Shown piece after piece: positions 35,143 to 47,708 of a stretch of 64,000 bases of DNA. This stretch comes from Eumeta japonica (taxonomy: Eukaryota; Arthropoda; Insecta; Lepidoptera; Psychidae), in NCBI GenBank assembly GCA_005406025.1, contig BGZK01001402.1, forward strand, positions 62,001 through 126,000. The letters run 5' to 3'. Position 1 is the stretch's first letter. Each line of letters starts with the position of its first letter. Under the pieces are notes generated by a model, which was not told the origin of the DNA, did not search any database, and saw nothing but the letters and a program-made list of their open reading frames with translations. Both the position numbers and the translations under genes were made by a program.

Positions 35143-35258
35143 GCGTGTGCGTCTGCGTGTTCGTGTATGTGTGCGAGTGTGTATGCATGGGTGTTTTCAT
35201 GTGAGTGCAAGTGTGCGTTGCGTGTGCGTGTGCATGTGCGTGTGCGTGTGCATGTGTA
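35143..35258. repeat. (TG)n/(TGTGCG)n microsatellite
   Basis: An imperfect GT/GTGCGT tract. Short frames on both strands through it are artefacts. Confidence 0.9.
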
Positions 35259-35279
35259 TAAATATGTGTTTGTACGTTT

Positions 35280-36740
35280 TAAAAAAAATATCAAACAGCG
35301 TGGTTTTAGACTGTATCTCAAACTATTTTATCCATAGATTCCAAAAGCTAACTGGCTTTTGTGCTTAAAAGCAACGTAGGTCGTTGTAAAGGTTTGGTAA
35401 CAGTCAACTTCTTTATAGAGTTTTATTTAAACAAAATTAGATGTTTGAACTCAAAGACCTAAAACAGTATTAAAATTACATTTTTGAGTTCGGAGAGCTT
35501 GAAAAAGCTCTTGAACTTATTTTGGAGAAAATTTTAGGTTTAAACTCTATAATTAAATGTTATGCCTATTTTTGAAGACTTTGACCTCAAAAGTAGCAAA
35601 AAGTTTCAAGATTGGCCTATAACCTCAACTGTTTTGTCGATTTTTTAAGCTCAAAAAGCTTAAAGATAAGTAAGTCTTTGTTTTTTGAGAGAAATATATT
35701 TTTGAACTCTAGAAGCTCAAATACACATCCATAAATATCATAGTGGAGATTTTAGGGTTTGGACTGCAGGGTCAACCGTTTTACAGAATAAGTTCCACGG
35801 TAGTCACTATATTTTATTTCAAACCATATCTCTCTCTCACATCACTATTTCTATATAGAACTCTATTATGGGAAGTGAAACGCGCTTGTGGTGAGATATT
35901 TTTATTGCTCGTAACATCGAGCAAAGCTACATTCATTTTATCTTAATCTTATATAATAAAATAATGTGTGATATAGTAATTGGTTTCTTGTGAATATGTT
36001 TTAAAGAACACAGAAATAAATAGGTTTGGTGAATATAATATAGATCGTCAAGCAAGGGTCGGGGTAAGGCAATATTGTGATGTAATTGTAAATTATTCTG
36101 TTAACACAAACAAGAAACATACGATTCACGTTACAAAATGAACTCAACTTTACAATGTAAATGAAGTTTTTATTGTGTATAGCAGCGGGCTTCTAGCAAA
36201 CGGTTTATTTCAGTGTGACGCTCCCCGAATGGAGACAAACCGTAGACAATAAATCCACTATAATTGCCGGCGGGTCGCGGGCGCGCCGACAAAACAAATG
36301 TATGGTAATCAGTTTATGGGTTAGACTATAAAATTCATAGACACGAGGGGAGATAAACACTGTTTCAAATTCATGAACTTTGAATTTCGGTCGCGCTCCA
36401 CGCGTTACCGGCGCCAGAGTCGTTCGTGGCACGGCGCAGTTCGTACGAATAAAACGTACAACAACTACTATTCTATTTATATTCACAATGACGCAAGGTT
36501 CTTATAAAATGCGCCCATGACTAATTTTTTGCAGCGCGGACGCCGCGAAATAAATGTAAAGGAGTTGTACCGAAAAGGCGCGGTCGCCGGCGCCTCACCC
36601 AGGCTTCTATCAATAGCTAGTATTATGCAAATCCTCGCAATTTGTTATTCATATTAAGTGAGAAGTAACATTTAAGTATTCAGCGAACTCAGAAAATCCG
36701 CTGCTCTCCGCTTAAGGCGACGACACCTTTTGAAACATAG
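35280..36740. other. Non-coding with GC islands
   Basis: Positions 35280-36180 are AT-rich. GC-rich islands are at about 36260-36440 and 36530-36605, the latter with GCGCGGACGCCGCG and GGCGCGGTCGCCGGCGCC, both strongly self-complementary. No gene was identified. Confidence 0.4.
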
Positions 36741-36756
36741 TCAAACGAATAATGCT

Positions 36757-36936
36757 ATGAGGGAACTGTTATTATTCTTGGTTTACTTCGTTTTAGTATT
36801 TCAATGTAGTTCGAGTTATAAATGTTTCCTGGAGTTAAAACGTAAATATATAAACGGAACATTACAGAGGATTAGAAAGAGATACATAAGTTTGGGCCCT
36901 TTTTCTTCATTCGAAGTATTAAAAAAGGGACACTGA
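36757..36936 (+). CDS. Candidate small secreted or peptide-precursor ORF
   Basis: From the ATG at 36757 (another in-frame ATG is at 36730) the frame gives a clean hydrophobic leader, 'MRELLLFLVYFVLVFQCSSS', then about 39 residues rich in Lys/Arg with dibasic or tribasic sites ('LKRKY', 'RIRKRY') and a stop at 36936. Layout and size resemble small secreted peptides or neuropeptide precursors, but there is no amidation signal (G followed by K/R) and no known motif. It follows a GC island by about 130 bp. In AT-rich DNA hydrophobic frames are common by chance, so this remains weak. Confidence 0.18.
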   Translation: MRELLLFLVYFVLVFQCSSSYKCFLELKRKYINGTLQRIRKRYISLGPFSSFEVLKKGH

Positions 36937-36939
36937 GTA

Positions 36940-39273
36940 TCTTTGCTGTGAACTTGACATAAAAGCGTAAAGTATGAGGTACTCGCAAAATAAATACAAA
37001 AGGGTTATTTAATTAGTGAAGGCGCTCGGCGTCAGTCGCCTTAAGGGCCCGCGCGGGGCGGATATCCCTTAAACAAATACCGACGGTTTGTCTTCGGGAA
37101 CTTTCCCCCATTTACATTTATATTAATTGAATATATTGTCTCACGAGTGGATATTTAAACTCTAAATATTTTATTCGCGAAGTACGGGCCGCCGCCCGCT
37201 TCGGCGCCGTCTTACGATTTCTGCGCTTTGCGTTCCTTAATCCTGTTAGTTTTTATTTTATTGCACGAGTTGCGATGTTCTCTATTAGTATTTATTCAAG
37301 TATTTATGAGTCAATCGGTCTATTAGCTCTGGTGTTGTATTCGGTCTGTTTACATTTGGTATTTATGGTGATTTTCTATATTTCACAAATTTTAAACAAC
37401 GCACTATCGATTTATACCATCTGTTCTTTAAAAAAATGTGTACTTGAGTTCGTCTAATCGTCATTAAAGTTGAAAAAAAGATCTCTGACGATATTTATCA
37501 CTCATTCTAAAACAGCCATTCAGATATTTGTATTTTTCTTTTGTTCTTCTTACTTTTATTTTTGATTGGTTAATTAATCTTACTTCATCATGCATTTCGA
37601 TTGTAATGTGCCTTTATCTTTCCCCAGTCTTCTATTTGATCACACGATAGAAAGGAAGATAATGTTGTAACCAATATCTATAATATTGTAAAACGCGACA
37701 TCTTTCTTTCTGTATGTGTCTCTTCCCCAAGTGCGCTTATAGTTCAGAAACTATTGCATCAATTCACATGAATTTTTTATTCAGGATGGAAATATACTAT
37801 CAAGTCAAGTTGAAAAATATTACATCTGGTTACGATAGGTAACTTGAAACATTAAAATGATTGGAATATTGGAGATGTGTTTAATAAGGCAGAACCTCTT
37901 ATTAGGTGTCAGACGCCACGCTCCATGTTGAGCTAGATCTTTAAAATAAAATTCTTTATTTATTTCATAGAAGGGCGCATGAATCCGCCGAAACTACTAA
38001 TGATTTTTTAGACGAATGTGTCGTGGAGACGCGCCATAAACTTGAAAACATTATCTTTTCAATACACAATTACATAATTTTGTACAAAAATGAACTAATA
38101 TATATATATCATTTAATTTTGTAGGTGATGAGTACGAAATGCCTGTGGATTTTGGCTAAGGTCTATGCCGCTTCGGCGTTAAGTAACCACGAGCGGAGTA
38201 AAAAGCTTTTCTTTTAACAAATTATTTTTTATGTAGAGCTTAAATTATTTTAATGGTAAGCTCAATATTCCTCCAGGAACTTTAATTTATAATCCCTTTT
38301 CCAAATGGAGACGAAGAATGGGCAATTAATGTTATACAATATTAGTTTGATGAATATTACGATTTTTCGTAAATGATTATTTAAAGATTTTTATGTACAT
38401 ATATACACTTCAATAAAAATAACGAAAAACAGCATGGTTTTAGTTAAAATATTTAAAATGATGGTTTATTAAACAAAAATGTTTATTGTAAATTTTTGTT
38501 ATAAAATATTATTTGGAAGTCCAATTTAACGAAATCTTACATTTTGCAAAGTCAACATCACTTATATACATATAGTAGATGATGAATTTAAATAACTACG
38601 TCATGTAATATGCTTCTCCATTAGTCCGTCCAACCGCAATTATTTTTCAACGTTTAACTTGAATTCTAGTACTTTTCTGCACCATGATAAGATCAGGGTT
38701 TTAAAGTTATTGAACTCAATGTATACTATATAGAACGACTTTAAGCAACACCAGATTACGTGGTTCGTGATTAAACTTGTTAATGTTATTGATTGCGGTT
38801 TTTTAATCAATCCATAAACCTGTATCCCTGAGTGCCCTACTTCGTAAAAATGTCTCATTTTTGTTGATGACGTACATAATATAAAATTAATTATATAAAG
38901 TTAGCTGGTGTATCATATTGTTTTCGCATTAAAAAAATATTGTATACTTTCATAATATATTCTTATATTTCTTTAATCGACACCTGCATTGTGTATCAAA
39001 ATTAAAATGTCATTTAAAATTTGTAGATGTTTATATTAAGCTTGAGTATTTTAAGCATAAATAAATCTAGACAATATAAGTCTCATTGTTCTTTTTGACA
39101 TTTCCTGACAGCTAATTTACAATATACATATTTGCAAAATATATCGTAGCAAATGCATGTAAATACACACCAAATTACGAGAATTTTGTAAAAGCTTGTG
39201 TTTTATCAATGCTAATTAAATGATTTTTTTAATAAGCTATTAATAATTGAGGTTAACCATTTTGTAATTTTTT
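36940..39273. other. Non-coding with a GC island at about 37020-37220
   Basis: GC-rich patches at 37020-37065 and 37185-37225 sit in AT-rich DNA. At 37945-37990, AAATTCTTTATTTATTTCATAG resembles a LINE 3' UTR tail but is too short to assign. No gene was recognised. Confidence 0.4.
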
Positions 39274-39719
39274 GACGTGACAACGTCTTAAATTAGGTTG
39301 CGGCTGGGAGTCACTTATGAAAAAGTGTAACGCTCGGTAACGTTACGATGAGTCACCGAACGAGAGAGAATGCCTTGCGTCTCTCTCTCACTCTATGATC
39401 GGTCTGCCGCGCGCAGCACTAGAGAATAGTGCATAGCTTGCAAATGTATTGCAAGTTATTGTATGTATATTTGTATATAATACGTATGTATGTGTAAAGG
39501 TAAAATAAAATTTTGTTAATATGAAATTCAGTGCGAGATTCTTTGTATAAATTAATGTTTTAAATATAATTCTTTGTATAAATAAATGTTTTAAATTGTT
39601 ACTATTATTTCATCCTTCTTCCTACTATACGAATGAATATTCACATTAAAATGATTTTACCATTCAAAGTCGTTGTCACGTAAAACTTTCGCCCGTATAC
39701 CGACTTTACAGGCAACCAA
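39274..39719 (-). mobile_element. Interspersed ~455-bp repeat, copy 3 of 3
   Basis: The reverse complement of the repeats at 1716 and 31176. It begins GACGTGACAACGTC and ends GGCAACCAA before a T-run. The GC core lacks GGCGGGC-type bases present in the other two, and the CTCT run is expanded, so it is slightly more diverged. Because it is inverted relative to the copy at 31176, the two could recombine to invert the 8 kb between them. Confidence 0.8.
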
Positions 39720-40034
39720 TTTTTTTTTGATAAAAAAATATTACCAGGTTTTTAAATACTGGTTCACTTTATCAACATAATTATATTGAACCAATTATAA
39801 GAGTATATGTCTGTAATAGGTATATAAAATAGTAATAAAACCGTGCTAATTTAAAACTTGAATCGAATTACATATTGTTTGTATCACACTTGATGGATGA
39901 TCTAACATTGTGAATATTTTCATCAAAACGACTATGACTTTTAACGCGTCCGCCCGGTCAATTAAATGCCACAATATTCAAGTGGTTAATGCGGTGTGTG
40001 TAGCTAATGAAATGAATTAGTAGAACATCAATTA
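39720..40034. other. AT-rich stretch, nothing recognised
   Basis: No feature was recognised. Confidence 0.4.
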
Positions 40035-40300
40035 ACGAAGAAGACTGACGAAACAGATCTATAGAGCAAACGTGAGTGATGTATAGGTCGGTAAGGGTCA
40101 CCTTAGAAAATCTTATGCAAATCAAATGGTGGTAATTATTTAACAAGGGTCCAATTTTAAATATCCAAAACGGACGAGCTTGTATGAAACGATTGATGAA
40201 CGTCAGCGAATCAAGAGTGATGTGTGAAGGTCATACTATGTGAAAATCTGTGGTATCTGCCTACCTTTCTGGGTAACAAGCGTGAGTTAATAAAAAAATA
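40035..40300 (+). pseudogene. RTE-like LINE C-terminal scrap
   Basis: The plus strand in two frames reads 'RLTKQIYRANVSDV', 'GKGHLRKSYANQM' and a degenerate version of the terminal block (TGTATGAAACGATTGATGAACGTCAG, then a Trp/Lys-rich end). It matches the end of the family seen at 27345-28353 and 52412-52550. Only the last ~90 codons remain. Confidence 0.6.
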
Positions 40301-41375
40301 TGAGTGCGTGTAACTTTTACGTGCGAATGAAGTAAGAATTTCTTGTTTGACGTTGGGATAAATATTATTATTAAACTAAAAATCAGATGTCACGGGAGAA
40401 TTTAATAGTATAGATTGATATCAGGTTATGAATGAAATAAATATTGCTTTATATAAAAAATAGAGAAATTATTCTTTGCTCACCCACACGGAGTCGCAGA
40501 CACAAACACTTTTTAAAATGGGGATTATAATTGCAATAATTTGTTGATTAGATTGTTAGAATTATTAGATTATTAAACTGAAAAAAATAAGGAATTTATT
40601 TTATATCCACCCGGGCGAAATTGTAGCCATTCTACATTTATCAATAAATAAAATATTTATTAATAAACGTGATTAAAAGAGATATCGCTTTGTATAAAAA
40701 ATAAAAGAACCATCTAAGCGGAGGCGTTCGAACAATTAGTTATTAATGAAATAATTACTAACAAAAAGTTTAATACTTAACCCATGAAGTAACAGTTCTC
40801 GAATATTAGCCACTTTTAATTTGAATGTCACTTGTATATAGACAACATACGAAAAATACAAATTATAAATGCAGAAATTACATAAATTAACTTTATTTAA
40901 TTAAGACTTAATTCAACGTTTTTTCCATATGAAAAATGTACCTACTATTATGTTGAACTTAAAAAAGCTTTATTATAAAAAAATCAAAATTTTGTATGCG
41001 AGAAAAATAGAGGTTTGTAGAATCGGAACACACTCTATATGAAGCTAAAAATCGTACATCTTCGGCTTTCTGTCATAACATTACCACCTTTTGGCTAATG
41101 AGCCGATTAAATCTAAGAATTAGACGACTCTTTACTTCGAAAATGATCTTTCAGCTTCAGGGAGCTTCAGGGAACAAGAAACTTCTCGCATTTATGTTCG
41201 TGATGTCCAGAAAAAGGAGTCGACTTGAATTTTAGGAAACACTTTAATTAGCATTTAAAGTTCACGAAATCGGTCTGACGCAACCTAAATTATGAGTTAG
41301 CAGCCTCTTTTAAACTTACCGTGACGCGATTGCGCGCATGCACCGGCCACCGTAAGACAAATGAATGAAATGCAC
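40301..41375. other. AT-rich stretch, nothing recognised
   Basis: Short frames only. A small duplication (TTCAGCTTCAGGGAGCTTCAGGGA) is at about 41151-41174. Confidence 0.4.
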
Positions 41376-41379
41376 ATCT

Positions 41380-41470
41380 GAGCAGGATGGCCGGCGCGGC
41401 GCGGCCAGTCGACCTCTCGTTCGAGAGTGGCGCCTCCTCGTTCTCGGTCGGTCGAGGTCGACTGAGGTCC
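41380..41470. other. GC island
   Basis: The island contains GGCCGGCGCGGCGCGGCC and CTCTCGTTCGAGAG (a perfect palindrome), with two GTCGACY motifs. Frames through it are short and overlap on both strands, so no gene is called. Confidence 0.5.
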
Positions 41471-41655
41471 AACTTTGTGGAATATTTATCAAACAAGTTA
41501 ATAAATTGTACGTATTTTTTGTCGCAAAACAATAGGAATTATTATTCAACACCTTTATTTGTTTATTCAAGACTGAACATTAGATGAGTTGGTTCGTTCT
41601 ATTCTTACAGCAGGTTTTTAAAGCTAAGATAATTACCGTATATAATAGTATTTAG

Positions 41656-41689
41656 ACTGTATATATCGGTTAAAACCGATATATACAGT
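41656..41689. repeat. 34-bp near-perfect palindrome
   Basis: Sixteen-base arms (ACTGTATATATCGGTT and its exact reverse complement) are separated by only two bases. Confidence 0.85.
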
Positions 41690-41699
41690 TAAAACTATA

Positions 41700-44600
41700 C
41701 ACTACAAAGCTGGCTTTCAAATTTATTCAATAAATTTGAAAAATCGTATTCTGAGGTGTTGCTGACTAATGACACTATTTAATACAAATTCCGGTGCCTT
41801 ACATTAAAAACAGTTTTAAAGTTAATTCATGATCGTGTTATAAATTGATAATAAGTCTATAACTATTGATTCCAGTTTCTAAGATGTCAATTGATACAAT
41901 AAATATGAGTCCGAAACGATAAAACCTATCAGTTTCATAAACTAAAAATTTTTTTGCATCTATACAAAATACATGTCGTAATTAGATGATAGCCGTGTAC
42001 AACAGTAGACCCATAATGATGTCTGTCACACACTCCCTAAGCGATTTCCTTTATGACTGACTAATGAGTTCCAGTTTCGACAGATGCAGTACATGAGTCC
42101 ACTAACTGATTAAAAATTGGTTATTGCGTAATGTATTGATTTAAGCAAAATGTTTACACATCGCATTGAACGAATTTTATAAAATGAGGACACAATCTAA
42201 TTTAGGTTCATGTATATAAAATTTCGATTATCAGGTTAGAAATAAGCAAGAAGTAGAGCCCGGGTACATTTCAAGTTTTTGTACATTATTGTCTACTGAT
42301 ATTAAATTAATGCAATATTGACTGTTAAATCAAATTAAATGTTTCAAATGAAGGGATTGAAAAAAAAACAATTACCTTTGATTTTTAACAAAATTACGAC
42401 GTGTCAACACATTCGGTATTCGGTGCGCGCGCGCTCGTTCGTTGGTGCAGTGCCGAGTAATTTTTATTCGGCGCGGCCCGTTGCGAGTGGGGCGGGCGGC
42501 GGGCGGCTGGGCAGCCTCTCGGGCAATTACACACTTCGTTTCAAACATATATAGACTACTTATTCGATTAATTGTTTATTTTATTAACAGAAATATTGCT
42601 AAATTATTTCATAAAATGAATACTTTAGTTTTTGTAAGACATTGAAAAACATTTTTGAAAAATAGGCTTTTGGGGAAAATAAAAGATCGATTTCGTTTAA
42701 CTTCGTCGATTTTGAATTTAAAAATGTATGGTATAGACATAAACTGGGTATTTACTAATGTAATGCTGAAAAAAATTGTTTTATTCGCATGATCCGCCGT
42801 ATCTAAATACACCGCGATTTCATTCAATTCTTCATGTTTATTTCAAAGAATTATTTTGTCCTTAAACTTAATATCTTCTTCAACATTACGAACGGAAGAG
42901 GCTGCAAAGTGATATCGTAAAGTATTAGTTAGTAAATATAATTACAATTTTGGCCGTATCCATAGCCCGACGTCATGCGGTATGTCGCTCTGGAGTCATG
43001 CCGCGGCTATCCACACAATTTGACGATCTAAAACCTGGAACCTCGGTGTCTCTTAGTACTTGAGTTTGAGAAAAGTGGAATCAACTTTGCATGGCAATTA
43101 ATATACGAAAATTTAATACGTGTAAGGAAAAACTTATTGATCGCCATAATTTCAATAGTACAAATAAAAACGATCAATGTTTGTGTTAGTCCAATACAGA
43201 AAAACAGGAATTCGTTGAAAGTATCCTGTATGCACATGTTCAGTAAAATACCTGTACGTATAAAAAAAACAGTTTTACATAAATTTAATACCTTATTTAA
43301 GTAAACCGTCGCTAAAAAAGGTATTAAACAATTTCTGAATAATTAAATTTGAAAAGAGCTATCCTCACGTTTTTTGTTTTTTCCTCTTGAAAAAAAAACT
43401 ACTTTACGAAAAAGCATAATATAAATAGAAATAAAAGTACCTGGTAGAAAAAGCTAAATAAGACAAATAATGCTTAGACACGTAAAACCTGATCGCTGTT
43501 GGTGTTTTTGTTTTGTTTCTTCAAGTTGACTGATATTTACGTCATCACTGCTTCTTTGCGTCTTCTACTACTAGCTTTTTTTAGATTTTGGTAGCATCTA
43601 TAAGATTAAACATGAACAAAATATAGAAATTTGATAGTCCAATCGCTGACGTAGTAAGTAAATGTTTATATTTCTAACTAGACGACCACGGTGATATTAA
43701 AATTGTCTGCAATTTTGACGGGTTTCGCGTGCGCATTCTAAATGAGTGGACGGAACTTTTGCTTCATGTGCACAACTTTGTTTCGCTTTGTGTCGGGTTA
43801 CGGATTGAAAACTACCGGGAAATTTTCGTGGCCCGTCCACCATTTTTTAGGCTTCTGTCTCTTCAACGTATCGTAAAAAGCAGCGGCTGCAGATTCGGGT
43901 GCTCTAAGCGCTGGCAAAAATATTGAAATTCGAAAATGAACAAAGGCGCCTTAGTTTAAAATATTTTATTTGATGTTCTATTTCAAGATCAGACAGATCG
44001 TCACCATTGTTTGGTGCTAGATGACTTGGGACAATCTTTTCCAAAACGAGCACTCTGATCGCTATTCCGGGCAAGCAAGTAGCTGATCCGGTCTGTGCCG
44101 CCTATTTCTCACTAAATCAGTCATTGTCGAAGTTTGCTATTACAATTGCTAATTCACCATCGATCCGTGTCTAAGCGACTTTTGAACAGGATTATCGCTA
44201 TTGTGATTTACACGAGACTTCAAATACGTTCATTATTATGAAGCCGATTAAAAGTCAGTAATTAAAGACAAGAACTTTTTTTTCAAATTCCGATCAATCA
44301 CATATTGAATTAACGTCAATGCCGAGCCGAATGTGATTCTGCATAATCGCATTGCGTCTTTTATTTTTTATATTTATACGCACGCCTATTTCCCATAAGG
44401 ACAGGCAAAAACAGCGGGGGTCCGTATGATACAACAATCACATAATTCTCTTTTTTCAGTTTCGGTTCCTTAAGTTTTGGTCTATATTCAATACGCCCCC
44501 CTTTTGGAGTGTGAGAAATTTACTTGGGCGCTCTTTTTATTACACACATTTGTGTCGATTTCTGTAGTTAATTCTCTTATTTATCTTACTATATCCTAAT

Positions 44601-46090
44601 GACATAATATTTTAAACATTCAAGAAGCTCGATAGATTTTGCAACTTTTTCACGATTTAGAAGTAAATAAAGTATCTCGAATACTTCGGCTTATTATAAG
44701 TGCAGTTAAAATTAAACGTAAAGTTGAAATTAATTAGTTAAAGAGTAATTGAAATTTATTTAATAAGTCAGTTTGAAATCCTTTTGATATACGTAAAAGT
44801 TGACGTACAAGGAGTGACTCGTATCTTGCTTTAATAAACTATGTATATCTATAGAACGACTGCGTACGAGATATCTTAAATGCTCATAGCATATTGAAGT
44901 TTTACATAATAATTTGTCAAAATGTTGCAAACCCACCCTTGCCTGTTATTATTTTTGATAGTTTTTTTTTATAAACAGTGTGAATATTTGCTATGTAAAT
45001 ACATGAAATTATAAGAAAGGTAGTTCTTCATTTGGGTTATGCAGCTAATGCACCAAGCAATCGTATTGAATATCGGTATAATGCTTTGTCAAGGTAAACT
45101 AACTGTTGATCATTTCTCTATAAGTATAAATCCTCTATTATAACACATTTATAGTTAAAATAATGTTACCTATTATAGTTTACTTAACGAATACAATAAT
45201 TACATTGATTCAATATGAACTTGTTACAGTAAAATTGTATATTGCAACAGATTATTTCAATGGACACGTAATTATTTACTGAACTTATATGTTGAAGCAG
45301 GCAGAAATATTAAGCTTATGTAACTAGAGGTCACAAAAGATAAGTTTGGGAATCGTATTGTGTCTCGTATGGGATTGTAATAATTTTTTTTTTCGTTATT
45401 CTTGACTAAAATAGTCTGGTGACATTGATGTTTATGTCATATTGATGCTACGATGTAAATGTATAATACTTCTTGTCAAACTATTTAATGCCTATGATAT
45501 TGATAGCGAGAGTCTCTGTTAAGCATTTATATGTTAAGGTTATGAACTATCCGACACTAAGTTTGAATTAAGATTCCTAAACTATGTGAAGAAAAAGCGT
45601 TCCTTGGTCTTCTAATGTGCCTTTTAAAGTACCATTCAAGTTGTGGTCCATGAGACCCTGACAGGAAAAAGATTTGAGGTTAATTTTGCAAGTAAGCAAT
45701 AATGCACGCAGTCACATAAATCGACACTTTTGAGATCTAAAACTGTAGCATATCTTTTCATTAATTCTTGTACGCTTTTTACATATAATGTATACGCACA
45801 AACATCTTCAATAAAGTTTTAGATTTCAACTATTTAACATAAGACGTCTCAAATACATTGACTTACCAAATGTGAAAATGTGATTAGTCAAAGAGTGATT
45901 GTTTCACTACTAAATTAATTTGTTAATAGTAAATCTGTGATCTTCCAAATTTTACTAGGAACTAAGTATTAAATGTAGTACGCAACTATTATATACTTCA
46001 AATTAATTATATCTATTAAAGAAGATAATGAATGCCCGTGTACGTGTCGTTTGTTCGTCCTATGCTTCTATTCTACATGTCTATAGTCAC
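41700..46090. other. AT-rich stretch with one GC island at 42425-42530
   Basis: The island at 42425-42530 contains GGCGCGGCCC and GGGGCGGGCGGCGGGCGGC. A smaller patch with CG steps is at 42955-43015. Frames (for example 43729-43926) show no recognisable domain. The remainder appears to hold nothing. Confidence 0.4.
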
Positions 46091-46099
46091 GATCACTTG

Positions 46100-46690
46100 T
46101 TGGAAAGCAGGGGGTGCGTTAGCTTATGCCGGGACTCCGACGAGCATTCGAGGGGCGGCAAGGGGTGCAAATCTCGCGTGTGAAAGGGCACGCGCGCCGC
46201 GCCCTAAGCCGATTGCAGCTCGATACTGACATATATCCGCGTGCGCGTTGTTTACTACACCTTGTTATTGTGCTATCTTGTATTGTAAACAATATTTAGT
46301 TACGTCTAATGATGTTTTGATCATGAACTAATATCGTACTCGATTGAAACTAGATATCACGTGATTCTGTCGGTTGGTGTTGTATAATCATAATAAATCA
46401 TAAAGCTGTTATTGTAAAACACCGAATTGTATTAAAAAAAATATAATTCGTTTCGTTATAATAGTTTGTATGGTTTCGAAAATGATTTACTATTTCCACA
46501 TTATAAATAGGTGTTCTTATCAAAAATCTATTTACGCTATGTAAAAAATAACGAGAAACCGTTCCCGAAAAAAGGGTCAATTTAGTTGCGAATTGATAAA
46601 TCCTTTGATAATACACAATGGCATAGGAAACTTGATTAGCTGCGAGGCGGCCGGCGCGGCGCCCCGGGGACGGCCGCCCAATGGAAATCT
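46100..46690. other. Two GC islands in AT-rich DNA
   Basis: Islands at about 46110-46245 and 46640-46685. The second has GCGGCCGGCGCGGCGCC and CCCGGGGACGGCCGCCCAATG. No gene was supported. They resemble those at 41380, 42470 and 48335 in composition and size. Confidence 0.45.
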
Positions 46691-47105
46691 TTGCGTTGAC
46701 TTCATGCAAAAACGGGTTAAAGAGCGGGTTTTAAATATAAATATCATACGAAATGTTTCTTTTATTCGCTTTACGAAACGTTTCTTTGCTGAATAACGAA
46801 ACGTCGATCAATCGTTATAACATTCATATGTGGTCGTTCAGTTCACTTTAACTCGTCACTTATGCGGCCGTTCAGTCGAAGTATCGGCTTAATACAATGA
46901 TTCAATTATAGATAAGCGAATCGACCCCTAGCTATATTTGAAAGATAAGTTATTTGCGAATGTAATCGGTAGTCGCCATCTGTACACAAACGTACAACGT
47001 ATTCGAAAGAGTATTTTATTAAAAAGAGAGTGTCCTTTTTAACACTGTTTTGGCTTAGTACAAGCATTAACGTATATTTTGGTCGTATATTTATTTTTTT
47101 CAGGG

Positions 47106-47154
47106 CATACTGCACATTTGATCTAGAGGTTTTCCAGATCAAATGTGCAGTATG
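47106..47154. repeat. Perfect 19-bp stem hairpin
   Basis: The arms at 47106-47124 (CATACTGCACATTTGATCT) and 47136-47154 are exact reverse complements, with an 11-nt loop (AGAGGTTTTCC). T-rich sequence to the left and A-rich sequence to the right would extend the pairing with gaps. It has no coding context. Confidence 0.85.
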
Positions 47155-47189
47155 ACTTAAAAAAAAAAGTGAGTGTGCCTTAGTGTACA

Positions 47190-47215
47190 CACGTAAGAAG
47201 TGAAACTTCTTTATG
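47190..47215 (-). repeat. Inverted partner of the Gypsy LTR end
   Basis: GAAGTGAAACTTCTTTAT here is the reverse complement of the last bases of the LTR at 47962-48135. It may be a scrap of a second, oppositely oriented LTR, or a coincidental terminal inverted repeat of a ~940-bp unit 47195-48135. Confidence 0.4.
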
Positions 47216-47708
47216 ACATCATTTTTCGAAAAATTATTTACTATTTACAACTTCACAGAAATTGGTTGAATAAAGCTGAATTAGATAAAGTTTATGCAAA
47301 AGGCTTTTATTATCATAGACATGGATACAAAAATAATACAATTATTTCACTTTTCTGCTACTAAGATTATAGCATTTCATTAATTATAATAGAATTATTA
47401 CTGTTATTGTTATGGTTATTATATTTTTTTGTAATTAATGGCTTAACTCACTGATATTTACAATCAAAAACTAAGGTTAACCTGAAATAACCTTAAAAAA
47501 AATAAATACCGTAATTACACCCAAATGTTGAATGTATTAGAAAAAAAGGTTTAATTACTTACTTCTGTTAGAAATCCACTGGAGTTAGAATAAATATCTT
47601 TTATTCTTTTTGCCAATAACTTTATAAAATTTTTTTCGCTAATCACTTGATTGAAATATTGTTTTTCACGTCACTACTGTGTTTCAGAAATAGAAATATT
47701 CAGAGTTT

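Noticed and set aside
35118..35368. Cys/Val/Arg-rich and His/Thr-rich frames on both strands
   Set aside because: Products of the GT/GTGCGT microsatellite.
41290..41587. Overlapping frames on both strands across a GC island
   Set aside because: Mutually overlapping and motif-free; explained by low stop density in the island.
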